NCBI GenBank assembly: GCA_964483245.1
Contig: CAZABP010000051.1
Span: forward strand, 1-31,482
Length of the DNA: 31,482 nucleotides
Source: CAZABP01 sp964483245
GTDB taxonomy: Bacteria; Planctomycetota; UBA1135; UBA2386
Reading direction: 5' to 3'
The position numbers were made by a program, and so were the translations under genes. Positions 14,788 through 22,599 of the stretch are shown here, piece by piece. Under the pieces are notes generated by a model. That model saw only the letters and a list, made by a program, of their open reading frames with translations. It did not search any database and was not told where the DNA came from. The first letter of the stretch is position 1. Each line of letters starts with the position of its first letter.

Positions 14788-14870
14788 AGCCCTACTCCCC
14801 GAACCCTGATTCCACCGGTCCTCTCGGGGTCTGACCCCTTGGGTCGCGCCAAACTGTCAGGCGGTAGGAG

Positions 14871-14940
14871 CCCGTGCCCCTTCCCTCGCCTCGCCCTTCC
14901 TCAGCCCGAGCCCGAGCCCGGGCCCGTTCCATTCCCGTCC
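14871..14940 (-). repeat. Dispersed G-rich repeat family 1, copy in tandem unit 2
   Basis: This is the reverse complement of the family-1 repeat and lies directly after the ptsH stop codon (14945). Transcripts leaving ptsH would carry two such copies and then the complementary copy A, so a long hairpin could end the ptsH mRNA. Confidence 0.85.
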
Positions 14941-14944
14941 AGCC

Positions 14945-15247
14945 TTACTCCCCGAACCCTGATTCCACCAACTCCCGGATCGCTCGGATCTGCTCGTCGC
15001 AGTCGGGACCTTCGGCCTCGATCTCGAGGACGGTGCCGCATTCGGCGGCGAGCATCATGATGCCCATGATGGACTTGCCATCGACCATCTCCTCGCCGGG
15101 GCGGCCGACGCGGAGACGGCTGGCGAAGGAGTTGGCGGTCTGGACCCACAGATGCGCGGGGCGGGCGTGCAGGCCGTGCGCGTTCTGCATCGTGACGGTG
15201 GCGGTGCAGCGGCGCTCGCCGGCCTGGGCCGCGGGGTCGGCGTTCAC
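14945..15247 (-). CDS. ptsH: Phosphocarrier protein HPr (or NPr)
   Basis: HPr accepts phosphate from PEP via enzyme I on a His and passes it to IIA domains. The protein is 100 residues from a GTG at 15247. The active site NAHGLHARPAH places the phospho-His at residue 27, and the regulatory Ser region reads GEEMVDGKSIMGIMML, with Ser59 corresponding to Ser46 of HPr. The start overlaps the ptsN stop in GTGA, so translation is coupled. Beside ptsN, hpf and rpoN it is most likely the nitrogen-PTS phosphocarrier (NPr-like). Enzyme I is not in the window. The last eight codons belong to the 153-bp duplicated unit. Confidence 0.93.
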   Translation of the reverse strand: MNADPAAQAGERRCTATVTMQNAHGLHARPAHLWVQTANSFASRLRVGRPGEEMVDGKSIMGIMMLAAECGTVLEIEAEGPDCDEQIRAIRELVESGFGE

Positions 15248-15708
15248 GACGGCAGGCCCATCTCGACCAGCAGCTCGCGGATCGCCTCGTCGCTGTCGGC
15301 GTTCAGCACGAAGCGCCGGAAGTCGGCGTTGCGCGCGATGCTGGAGATCCAGCGCAGGGCCTGCAGGTGCGCCTCGGCCTGCGCCAGCGGCGCGAGGATC
15401 AGAAACACGGAGTGGACCGGCCGCCCGTCGATCGCGTCGTAGTCGAGGCCTTCGCGTGAGCGCGCGAGGACCAGCGACATCTTCTTGACCTCCTTTGCCT
15501 TGACGTGCGGGATCGCGACTCCGTTGCCGATCCCGGTGCTGCCGCGCTGCTCGCGTTCGACCAGCGCGGCGTGCAGCACGGGGAGGTCCTTCTTGGCGAA
15601 GCGCCCCCCCTTGGCAGCCTTCTCGAGCATCTCGGTCAGCAACGACTGTTTGTCGCGCGCGGTGACGGATCCCAGGATCAGGGCGTTCTCGACGAGTTCG
15701 GCGATCAT
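15244..15708 (-). CDS. ptsN: PTS IIA-type nitrogen regulatory protein
   Basis: EIIA-Ntr is a cytoplasmic regulatory PTS protein that takes phosphate from NPr and controls partners such as potassium transporters and sensor kinases in other bacteria. The 154-residue protein is one PTS_EIIA type-2 domain. The active site GNGVAIPHVKA gives phospho-His68, and the FLILAPLAQAEAHLQALRWIS segment is characteristic. No transporter domains are attached, supporting a regulatory role. It overlaps ptsH by four bases. It follows hpf after a gap of about 217 bases that contains a repeat element, so the old hpf-ptsN junction has been opened by an insertion (inference). Confidence 0.93.
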   Translation of the reverse strand: MIAELVENALILGSVTARDKQSLLTEMLEKAAKGGRFAKKDLPVLHAALVEREQRGSTGIGNGVAIPHVKAKEVKKMSLVLARSREGLDYDAIDGRPVHSVFLILAPLAQAEAHLQALRWISSIARNADFRRFVLNADSDEAIRELLVEMGLPS

Positions 15709-15811
15709 TCGGGCAGCTGGTGCGGGCGGCCGAAGCTAGCCAGGTCGCGCACGCGCCACAACCTCGGTGGTCGGCAGGCTCGGAGCGCGGCCTCGCGGCC
15801 GCAGGGAATGG

Positions 15812-15928
15812 GTCGAGCTCGCTCCGCCCGGTCGACCACGCGCCGCTCGGCCGCGCTGGCGGCGTCCATGGAGTTGCTCCGGCTCCGAATCCTCGCGTGC
15901 CGCGAGGATCCTGCGCCTGCGCAACTCA
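15812..15928. repeat. Nested-palindrome element, family 2, copy I (end of hpf)
   Basis: The 117-bp copy aligns without gaps to 19349-19465 with about 15 differences (manual count). Its distal part is a nested inverted repeat: GAGTTGC at 15871-15877 pairs with GCAACTC at 15921-15927, and inside it ATCCTCGCG at 15889-15897 pairs with CGCGAGGAT at 15901-15909 around a three-base loop. The outer GAGTTGC end, read on the minus strand as TGAGTTGC, contains the hpf stop codon at 15926-15928. The element lies between hpf and ptsN. Confidence 0.88.
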
Positions 15929-16342
15929 AGACGGTCGGCCGAGGTCGCGCCGCACGACGTCGTCGTAGGTCTCCGCCGGGGCGGCCGGCGGCGCCGGCGG
16001 CGGGATGAACGCCTCCTTCAGCGGCGCCTCCCCCTTGTGGTTGACGAGCCGTTCCTTGTCCTTCTTGAGCTGCCGCTCCATCTTGTCGACGAGCAGGTCG
16101 ACGGCGCCGCGAAAGTGCTCGTTGCGCTCCTTGCCGACGAACGTGGAACCGGAGTCCACGTGCACGATGCACTCCACCTCGGGCGATGCGTGCGCCTCGT
16201 CGACGACGACCTGGATGCGCGAGATCCGCGGGTGGAAGCGGATCAGCTTGGCCACCTTCTCGGTGACGTAGCTGCGCATCCGCTCCGACACGCTGTCGTG
16301 GCGGCTCGTGACCTCGATCGGGACTTCACGGTTCTGGTTCAT
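15926..16342 (-). CDS. hpf: Ribosome hibernation-promoting factor, short form
   Basis: HPF binds the small subunit near the decoding centre and, in its short form, promotes inactive 100S ribosomes in stationary phase. The 138-residue protein begins with the S30AE fold (PIEVTSRHDSVSERMRSYVTEKV, VVVDEAHASPEVECIVHV) ending near residue 100 with DKMERQLKKDKERL. The last 30 residues are a Pro/Ala linker and a short tail; the C-terminal dimerisation domain of long HPF is absent. It lies between truA and ptsN in the rpoN neighbourhood, where hpf is usual. The stop codon is inside repeat family 2 copy I, so the C-terminal residues may have been altered when that element arrived. Confidence 0.9.
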   Translation of the reverse strand: MNQNREVPIEVTSRHDSVSERMRSYVTEKVAKLIRFHPRISRIQVVVDEAHASPEVECIVHVDSGSTFVGKERNEHFRGAVDLLVDKMERQLKKDKERLVNHKGEAPLKEAFIPPPAPPAAPAETYDDVVRRDLGRPS

Positions 16343-16408
16343 CAGGCTTCTCGTCGTAACGGCTCGTGGCCGTGCGGGGTCGTCACTATGCAGGCGCGGG
16401 CGGGCGCA

Positions 16409-17185
16409 TCAACCACCCGGATCGGCGCCTGCCAGCAGCTCGCGTGGATACGACACGCGCAGCAGGAACAGGCCATGCGCCGGCGCATTCGGCCCGGCGC
16501 AGCGGCGGTCGCGCGCGGCGAGGATGCGCGCGACCTCGGGCGGTGCCATCGCGCCGCGGCCGACCTGCAGCAACGTTCCGGCGATCGCACGCACCATGTT
16601 GTACAGGAAGCCGTCCCCCTGGATCCCGAGCACGAGCGTCCTGCCGCGACGCAGCAGATGAAGATGCTGGACGGACCGCACGGTGCCACGCTTGCGTTGG
16701 TAACCGGGATTGCTTGCGAACGACGCGAAGTCGTGCCGCCCGACCAGCAGCGCCGCACCAGCGCGCATCGCAACGACGTCGAGCGGCTCGCGCACCCAAT
16801 GACAGTGACCGGCGTCGAACAGCGGCTCGTGCGGCCCGAGCGCGAAGCGGTAGGCGTACCGCTTCGCGCGCGCCGAGAACCGCGCGTGCAGTTGCGGCGC
16901 GACGATGCGCGCGTGCCGCACCCGGATGTCACGCGGCAGGTTGCCGTTCAGCGCGCGCATCAGCTCGCCCGGTTCCCAACGCCGCTCGACGCGGAAGTGC
17001 GCCGCCTGGCGCAGCGCGTGGACGCCGCGGTCGGTCCGCCCGGCGCCGTGCAACACGACCGGCTCCCCGTGCAGCCGCGCGAGTGCCGCTTCGATCCGTT
17101 GCTGGATCGTGTCGAACCCCTCCTGTCGCTGCCAACCTGCATAGGCACGGCCGTCGTAGCTGATCGTCAGCAGATAGGTGCGCAA
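16409..17185 (-). CDS. truA: tRNA pseudouridine(38-40) synthase TruA
   Basis: TruA isomerises uridines 38-40 in the anticodon arm of many tRNAs. The 258-residue protein has the family start YLLTISYDGRAYAGWQRQ and catalytic GAGRTDRGVHA with Asp52. The second half has NMVRAIAGTLLQVGRG, the typical C-terminal motif, and the length is normal. The start is TTG at 17185; no ATG or GTG lies where the first beta strand must begin, so TTG is the only plausible choice. The Shine-Dalgarno is weak. It is 25 bases downstream of the membrane-protein gene and 66 upstream of hpf. Confidence 0.94.
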   Translation of the reverse strand: MRTYLLTISYDGRAYAGWQRQEGFDTIQQRIEAALARLHGEPVVLHGAGRTDRGVHALRQAAHFRVERRWEPGELMRALNGNLPRDIRVRHARIVAPQLHARFSARAKRYAYRFALGPHEPLFDAGHCHWVREPLDVVAMRAGAALLVGRHDFASFASNPGYQRKRGTVRSVQHLHLLRRGRTLVLGIQGDGFLYNMVRAIAGTLLQVGRGAMAPPEVARILAARDRRCAGPNAPAHGLFLLRVSYPRELLAGADPGG

Positions 17186-17210
17186 CGCGCGTGAGTCTCG
17201 GCAGGCCGGA

Positions 17211-17855
17211 TCAGCGGCGCAACAGCGCCCACGCGAGCAGGCCGGCGACGAGGCCGGTGGCGCCGGCGAGGATCGTGAACGGCAGGCTCTGCAGTCCGTA
17301 CCAGAACCACGCCGACGCGCCGAGTCCGCTCAGCGCGAGCAGCGGCGCCACGAACACGCGGCGCGACCCGCGGCGCGGCAGGCGCGGCGCGGCGCTCGGC
17401 GGCCGTTGCCCGAACCGGTCCGGGCGCGGCGCCGATGGACCGGTGGCCGCGGCTTGCGAAACGTTGCTGGCCGCGGCCGGTGGCGGTGCGCGGCGCGGTG
17501 CCTTGCCCGCGGCGGCCGACGACGCTGGTGCGGCTGCGCCCGACGCGGCCGCGGGTGCCGTCGCGCCGCGTCGCGGCGGACGCGACGTGCGTCCGGCGGG
17601 CGCGGCGGTGGGCGCCGCTGCACCGCCGGCGACTTCGAGGTCCGGGAGACCCTGCAGCAGCGACGCGAGATTCCCGGTCGCTTCCGGTTCGCTGCCCCCG
17701 AACTGGTTCGTCGGCGGCAGATCCGGATCGGGGGCGAACGACGGGTCCTGCGCGAACAGGATGTCCTCGGCCTGCTGCGGCGGCGTGCTCTCCCCCTGCT
17801 GCTTGGCAGCGCCGCCCAGGTTCACCATCCCGTAGGTCTGCGGGTCGTAGGTCAT
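17211..17855 (-). CDS. Uncharacterised membrane protein with two C-terminal helices
   Basis: I do not recognise this protein. It is 214 residues. The first 80 are polar (TYDPQTYGMVNLGGAAKQQG, then acidic and Pro-rich), followed by a low-complexity Ala/Pro/Arg linker to about residue 150 and then two hydrophobic segments, about 160-182 (VFVAPLLALSGLGASAWFWY) and 186-208 (FTILAGATGLVAGLLAWALL). That gives a hairpin in the inner membrane with a long cytoplasmic or periplasmic N-terminal part. The ATG at 17855 follows the rpoN stop by four bases and has GGGAG within the end of rpoN, so it is translated with rpoN. Position between rpoN and truA gives no functional clue that I can support. Confidence 0.75.
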   Translation of the reverse strand: MTYDPQTYGMVNLGGAAKQQGESTPPQQAEDILFAQDPSFAPDPDLPPTNQFGGSEPEATGNLASLLQGLPDLEVAGGAAAPTAAPAGRTSRPPRRGATAPAAASGAAAPASSAAAGKAPRRAPPPAAASNVSQAAATGPSAPRPDRFGQRPPSAAPRLPRRGSRRVFVAPLLALSGLGASAWFWYGLQSLPFTILAGATGLVAGLLAWALLRR

Positions 17856-17859
17856 CGGC

Positions 17860-19239
17860 TCATCTCCCCCTCGCCTGCCGCCGGCGCAGCCACGAGGACT
17901 CGATGCCGAGCTCCTGGCGGTACTTGGCGACCGTCCGGCGCGCGACCTGGACTCCGCGCGTGCCGAGCGCAGTGACCAGGTCGTCGTCGGACAGCGGTGC
18001 GTGTGGATCTTCGGCAAGAACGAGCTGCCGGATGATCTCCTTGAGTCCCACGCGGCCAGCCGGCGCGGTGGGAGCCGTGGCATCGGAGTTCCCGCTGCGA
18101 CCCCCGTCGAAGAAATCGCGCAACCGGAACACCCCATGCGGGGTCTGCACGTATTTCCCGGCGATCGCGCGGCTGACGGTCGACGTGTGCATGCCGACTT
18201 CGGCGGCGACGTCGGCCATCCGCAGCGGCGCGATCCCGCGGATCCCTTCGCGCAGGAAGCGGACCTGGTGCTGCAGCACGACGGCTGCGACCCGCGCCAA
18301 CGTGGCACGCCGCTGCTCGACCGCCTGGATCAGGCGGCGCGCGGAATCGAGTTTCTCGCGCAGGTAGCCGCGCACCTCCGGCTCCACGCCGCGGTCACGG
18401 GCGAGCGCGACGTATTGCGGATCGATCCCCAGACCCGGCAGATCCTGGTCCTGCACGCGCAGCTCGACGCGGTCCTCGGCGAGCCAGGCGACGACCTCCG
18501 GTCGGATCGCGGGGGTCGTCTCGCTGGCGAACCGCGCCCCCGGGCGCGGATCGAGCAGCCGGATCCGCGCCAGCAGCTCGTCGAGCTCCGTCTCGCTGCA
18601 GCCGAGCGCGCGCGCCACGTCGTCGGTGCGGCGGCGCGCCAGCGCGGCGAGGTGATGCGTCAACACCGCTTCGATCAGCGGACGGTCCGGATCGTCCAGC
18701 CGCACCTGCAAGAGCATCGCCTCCACCGGCGTGCGCGCGCCGAGGCCGCGCGGCTCGAGCTGCTGCCACAGCGCGAGCGCCTGCGGCAGCAGCTCCGCGC
18801 GCACTGCCGCGAGCAGTTCCTCTTCGGCCAGCGTCAACAGGCCGCGGTCGTCCAGCAACGACGCGAGGGCGAGCACCGCCTCGCCGAGTTCCTGATCCAC
18901 GCCGGCCCAGGCAAGCTGCTCGCGCACGGTGTCGAGCAGCGGCAGCTCGCGCCCCGGCAGCTGCTGCAGCATCGCCAGCTTCGGATCCTCCGGGTCCGGG
19001 CTCCCCCGCGCCGGCAGCGGGTCCCAGGTATCGGCCTCCGCGGTGCGCGCCGGCGGCGGCGGGACTGCCGGTTCTTCCGACGGCAGCAGCGCGAGCGTCT
19101 CGTTTCCGGCCAGCTCCGCCTCGATCCGCTGCGCCAGCTCGTGCAACCCGAGCTGCAGCACCTCGATCGACTGCAGCATCCCGGGCAGGAGCGCGAGGCG
19201 CTGCTCCTGGCGCTGGCGGAGGTTCGGCTCGAGTCGCAT
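17860..19239 (-). CDS. rpoN: RNA polymerase sigma-54 factor
   Basis: RpoN directs core polymerase to -24/-12 promoters that need an AAA+ activator. The 459-residue protein has all regions: the Gln/Leu-rich activator-interacting region I (LEPNLRQRQEQRLALLPGML, QSIEVLQLGLHEL), an acidic Pro-rich region II to about residue 90, the core-binding domain, the HTH (MADVAAEVGMHTSTVSRAI and YVQTPHGVFRLRDFF) and the RpoN box ARRTVAKYRQ at about 433-442, which contacts the -24 element. ATG 19239 gives the standard N-terminus; the open frame upstream runs into the repeat region. No strong Shine-Dalgarno is seen. It begins the run rpoN, membrane protein, truA, hpf, ptsN, ptsH. No activator is in the window. 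Confidence 0.96.
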   Translation of the reverse strand: MRLEPNLRQRQEQRLALLPGMLQSIEVLQLGLHELAQRIEAELAGNETLALLPSEEPAVPPPPARTAEADTWDPLPARGSPDPEDPKLAMLQQLPGRELPLLDTVREQLAWAGVDQELGEAVLALASLLDDRGLLTLAEEELLAAVRAELLPQALALWQQLEPRGLGARTPVEAMLLQVRLDDPDRPLIEAVLTHHLAALARRRTDDVARALGCSETELDELLARIRLLDPRPGARFASETTPAIRPEVVAWLAEDRVELRVQDQDLPGLGIDPQYVALARDRGVEPEVRGYLREKLDSARRLIQAVEQRRATLARVAAVVLQHQVRFLREGIRGIAPLRMADVAAEVGMHTSTVSRAIAGKYVQTPHGVFRLRDFFDGGRSGNSDATAPTAPAGRVGLKEIIRQLVLAEDPHAPLSDDDLVTALGTRGVQVARRTVAKYRQELGIESSWLRRRQARGR

Positions 19240-19348
19240 CGGGTGCGCAGGCGTGGCGGGAGCCGACGCCGGGACTGTGCGGAATCTCGGCAGTCCGGGC
19301 CGCCAGCTTGAGTCGATCCGCGCTGCGGGCGTCCATGGAGTTGCTTCG

Positions 19349-19465
19349 GCCGACCTCGCTTCGCTCGGTCGACCCCGCGCCCCTCGGCCGCGCTGATTGC
19401 GTCCATGGAGTTGCTTCGGCTTCGAATCCTCGCGCCACGCGAGGATTCTGCGCCTGCGCAACTCA
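19349..19465. repeat. Nested-palindrome element, family 2, copy II (end of hrpB)
   Basis: This aligns to copy I at a constant offset of 3537 bases. GAGTTGC at 19408-19414 pairs with GCAACTC at 19458-19464; inside, AATCCTCGCG at 19425-19434 pairs with CGCGAGGATT at 19438-19447 around a three-base loop. The distal end supplies the hrpB stop codon (19463-19465), as copy I does for hpf. A further partial copy of the GCGTCCATGGAGTTGCTTCGGC segment lies just to the left, about 19329-19351. The element fills most of the 223-base gap between rpoN and hrpB. Confidence 0.88.
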
Positions 19466-21982
19466 GCGCCTGCGCCGCGGGTGGCGCTGCGGGGCCGCCT
19501 GCAGCGGATCCTCCGGCCAGTCGTGCCGCGGGTAGCGCCGGCGCAGTTCGCTGCGGACCTGCGGGTAGACGTTGCGCCAGAAGCTCGCGAGGTCGCGCGT
19601 GATCTGGACCGGCCGGTGGTTCGGGGCGAGCAGATGCACGACCAGCGGCACGCGCCCCCCCGCGATCGGCGGGAGCTGGTCGACGCCGAACCACTCCTGG
19701 AGCCGCGCGGCGACGCTGGGCCCCCCTTCGGCGGCGTAATCGATCGGCACGCTGCGGCCGGAGGGCAGCGTGACGCGTTCGGGTGCGTGGCGCGCGAGCA
19801 GCGCGGGCAGCGCCGGATGCTCCGCGACGACCCGGGCCGCGAGGTCGACCGCGCGCAGTGGAGCGAGCGAATCCCCGCGCAATTCGCCGGCTGCCAGCGC
19901 CGCCAGCTCGGCATCGCCGATCGCGGGGAGCACGAGCTCCGGCGCCGCGGCGCGCAACCAGGCGATCCGCGCCAGCAGGCGGCGCAGCTCCTTCTGTTCG
20001 CCGAGATGCGGCCAGGGGTCCTTCGCGAGCAGTTGCGCGAGCAGCGGGCGCGCCTGGGTGGGGTCGACCTGGCCGCCGCGGTGTTCTTCGAGCAGCAGGT
20101 CCGCATAGCGCGTGCGCCGCACCGCGAGCACGCGGCCGCGCGCCGGGTCCAGCTCCAGTTCCTGCGCCGTCGTCACGAGCTGCGGATGGACCTCGGCCAA
20201 CCAGGAGCGCTCGAGCGGGACCGCGGCACGCACGTGGGTCTTGCTGTCGCCGGCGCGCGTACTCTCCTGCACGTCGACTGCGAGCCAGAGGTCGTGCGGA
20301 TCCGCCGCGGCGGCGCGCCCGAAACCGAGCTGCACGATGCGGCCGCCGACCAGGACCGCTTCCGTGGCGCTCCGCCGCAGCGCGACCCGATCCGGAAACG
20401 CGGCCAGCAGGCAACAGGACAGCCGTGCCGGATCCGCGGCATCGGGGAGCTGCGCTGCACCGCTGCGGCGGCGCTCGAGCAGTTGGCGCCAGCTGCGGCC
20501 GACGGCGCGCGCAGCACCGGTATCGAGTCCGAGCCGCCGGCTCGTCGCGTCCTGGAACTGCTCCCGCGCCGCCCGCAGCAGCAGATCGACGCGATACAGC
20601 AGATCGAACGCCAGCTCCGGCGGATGCTCGTCGGGACGCAGCACGTCGCGTTCCGAGAGCAGCGCCGCGGCGAGCGCTCCTTCCGGCTCGATCCCGAGCT
20701 CGCGCGCCTGCAGCAGCAGCCGGCCCAGCCGCGGGTGCAGCGGCAGCTCCAGCAGCGCGCGGCCGACCGGCGTGATGCGTCCCTGTGCGTCGAGCGCTTC
20801 GAGCTGCACCAGCAGCCGGTCGGCGCGGGCCAGCGCCGCCGCGTCCGGCGCTTCGAACCAGCCGAACGCGCGCGGGTCCCGCGCGGCAAACGCACGGACT
20901 GCGAGCGCGGCGCCGGCGAGGTCGACGCGGAGCAGCTCCGGTTCGTCGAACGCCGGCATCGTGCGCTGTTCGACCGCGGTCCACAGCCGGACACAGCGGC
21001 CCGGCGCGGTGCGCCCGGCGCGCCCGCAACGCTGTGCCGCCGACGCGAGCGAGATCCGCTCCGTCGCCAGCACGTCCAGCCCGCGGGCGTGGTCGTGGCG
21101 AAGCACCCGCACCAGGCCGGAGTCCACGACGCCGGTGACCCCTTCGATCGTCAGCGAGCTCTCGGCGATGTTCGTGGCGAGCACGATCTTGCGCTTCTGC
21201 TGCGGCAGGATCGCGAGGTCCTGCTGCTCCGGCTCGAGCGACCCGTGCAGCGGCAGCACCAGCAGGTCCCGTTGCGCTGCGAGCGGCGCGAGCGCCTGCG
21301 CCGCCGCCTGGATCTCGCGCATGCCAGGCAGGAACACGAGCAGGTCCCCCGGCGTGTCCGCCAGCAGGCCGACCACCGCGTCGCGCACGCGCTGCGCGAG
21401 CGGCCGGGCATCCGGACCGGGGCTCTGCGTCACTTCGACCGGATGCATCGTCCCGGTCACCTGCACGACGGCGGCACCGAGGTACTGCGCCAGAGCGTCG
21501 GCCGCGAGCGTCGCCGACATCACGACGAGACCGAGGTCGGGGCGCACGGTCGCGCGCACTTCGCTGAGCATCGCCAGCACCAGGTCGGTCTCGAGCGAAC
21601 GCTCGTGGAACTCGTCGAGCAGCACGCTGCCGATCCCCTCGAGCAGCGGATCGCCGACGAGGCGGCGCAGCAGGACCCCTTCGGTCACGAACCGGATCCG
21701 GGTCGCGCGTCCGACACAGCGCTCGTGGCGGACCTGCCAGCCAACCTCGGCCCCCGGCTCCGAGCCGCGCTCGGCAGCGACGCGGCGCGCAGCGGCGCGG
21801 GCGGCGAGCCGCCGCGGCTCGAGCACCCAGACCTCCCCCGGCAGGCCGGCATCGACCAGGGCACCGGGAGTCCGCGTCGTCTTGCCGGTCCCGGGTGGCG
21901 CCACCAACACGACCGGCCGCTGCGCACGCAGCGCCGCGACGACGTCCGGCAGCGCAGCGTCGACCGGGAGCGCCGGCCTCAC
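19463..21982 (-). CDS. hrpB: ATP-dependent DExH helicase HrpB
   Basis: HrpB is a DEAH-box RNA helicase of largely unknown cellular role. The 839-residue protein matches the whole family: Walker A PPGTGKTT at 29-36, DEFH at 123-126 (LLDEFHERSLETDL), SAT motif VVMSATL, motif V LATNIAESSLTIEG, motif VI QRCGRAGRTAPG, the helicase-associated domain, and the HrpB C-terminal domain with LPSGRSVPIDYAAEGGPSVA and VHLLAPNHRPVQITRDL, and a basic end. The start is GTG 21982, overlapping the recR stop in GTGA, so the two are translationally coupled. Its stop codon lies at the end of repeat family 2 copy II. HrpB is best known from Proteobacteria and is here the last gene of the dnaX-ybaB-recR run. Confidence 0.95.
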   Translation of the reverse strand: MRPALPVDAALPDVVAALRAQRPVVLVAPPGTGKTTRTPGALVDAGLPGEVWVLEPRRLAARAAARRVAAERGSEPGAEVGWQVRHERCVGRATRIRFVTEGVLLRRLVGDPLLEGIGSVLLDEFHERSLETDLVLAMLSEVRATVRPDLGLVVMSATLAADALAQYLGAAVVQVTGTMHPVEVTQSPGPDARPLAQRVRDAVVGLLADTPGDLLVFLPGMREIQAAAQALAPLAAQRDLLVLPLHGSLEPEQQDLAILPQQKRKIVLATNIAESSLTIEGVTGVVDSGLVRVLRHDHARGLDVLATERISLASAAQRCGRAGRTAPGRCVRLWTAVEQRTMPAFDEPELLRVDLAGAALAVRAFAARDPRAFGWFEAPDAAALARADRLLVQLEALDAQGRITPVGRALLELPLHPRLGRLLLQARELGIEPEGALAAALLSERDVLRPDEHPPELAFDLLYRVDLLLRAAREQFQDATSRRLGLDTGAARAVGRSWRQLLERRRSGAAQLPDAADPARLSCCLLAAFPDRVALRRSATEAVLVGGRIVQLGFGRAAAADPHDLWLAVDVQESTRAGDSKTHVRAAVPLERSWLAEVHPQLVTTAQELELDPARGRVLAVRRTRYADLLLEEHRGGQVDPTQARPLLAQLLAKDPWPHLGEQKELRRLLARIAWLRAAAPELVLPAIGDAELAALAAGELRGDSLAPLRAVDLAARVVAEHPALPALLARHAPERVTLPSGRSVPIDYAAEGGPSVAARLQEWFGVDQLPPIAGGRVPLVVHLLAPNHRPVQITRDLASFWRNVYPQVRSELRRRYPRHDWPEDPLQAAPQRHPRRRR

Positions 21983-22590
21983 GGCGCCAGCGGACGCCGC
22001 CCCTCGAGTGCGTCGGCGAGGATGCTCTGGGCGACCTGGTGGATCGACGCGCCGGCCGGCAGGCCGCGCGCGAGCCGCGTCACGTGTACGCCGGCGGCGT
22101 GCAGGCGCTCCGCCAGGATCCGCGCCGTGCCTTCCCCTTCGAGATCCGGATTCGTCGCGAGGCAGACCTCACGCACGCTGCCGCCGGCAGCGCGCTGCAG
22201 CAATGCATCGATCGTCAGGTCGGCGGGGCCGACCCCTTCGAGTCCGGAGATGCGGCCACGCAGCACGTGGTAGCGGCCGCGGAATCCGCTCGCTTCGAAC
22301 GAACGCAGGTCGCGCGCGTCCTCGACGACCAGCAACAGCGCCGGATCGCGTGCCGGGTCGCTGCAGACCGCACATGGGTCCTGCACGTCCAGGTTGAAGC
22401 AGGTGTGGCAGACGACCGTCGCGCGGCAGGCGTTGCGGATCGCCTCGGCCAGCGCCAGGGCGGCTTCCTGCGGTCCGCTCAGCAGATGGTGCGCGAGCCG
22501 CGCGGCAGTCTTGGGGCCGATGCCGGGCAGGCGTTCGAGCTGCTCGAGCAGCTGTTGGATCGGACGCGGCTCCGCGAACCGATCAGACAT
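21979..22590 (-). CDS. recR: Recombination protein RecR
   Basis: RecR works with RecO (and RecF) to load RecA on SSB-coated gaps. The 203-residue protein has the helix-hairpin-helix LERLPGIGPKTAARLAHHLL (about 18-37), a zinc finger with Cys61, Cys64, Cys73 and Cys76, a Toprim domain (LLVVEDARDL; LATNPDLEGEGTA) and the C-terminal Walker-B-like tail. Length and order are normal. It is 9 bases downstream of ybaB and overlaps hrpB by four bases. Confidence 0.96.
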   Translation of the reverse strand: MSDRFAEPRPIQQLLEQLERLPGIGPKTAARLAHHLLSGPQEAALALAEAIRNACRATVVCHTCFNLDVQDPCAVCSDPARDPALLLVVEDARDLRSFEASGFRGRYHVLRGRISGLEGVGPADLTIDALLQRAAGGSVREVCLATNPDLEGEGTARILAERLHAAGVHVTRLARGLPAGASIHQVAQSILADALEGRRPLAP

Positions 22591-22599
22591 GCGGCTTGC

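Larger units (their letters stand above)
14664..14969. repeat. Tandem duplication, two 153-bp units
   Basis: Unit 1 is 14664-14816 and unit 2 is 14817-14969. By manual alignment they differ at four positions and have no gaps. Each begins GGTCCTCTCGGGGTCTGACC, includes a reverse copy of repeat family 1, and ends TACTCCCCGAACCCTGATTC + CACC. In unit 2 that end is the reverse complement of the last eight codons and stop of ptsH; in unit 1 it is a detached duplicate of the gene tail. Each unit also carries GGGGTCTGACCCC, a five-base stem with a three-base loop. Confidence 0.92.

Noticed and set aside
14662..15060. + strand open frame with two near-identical internal repeats (SGSDPLGRAKLSGGRSPCP)
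   Set aside because: The repeats are the 153-bp DNA duplication read in one frame; the right half is antisense to ptsH. No start signal.
19397..22273. Very long + strand open frame (958 codons) opposite hrpB and recR
   Set aside because: It is antisense to strongly recognisable hrpB and recR, is rich in Arg/Gln/Asp/His and has no family motifs. High G+C lengthens shadow frames.
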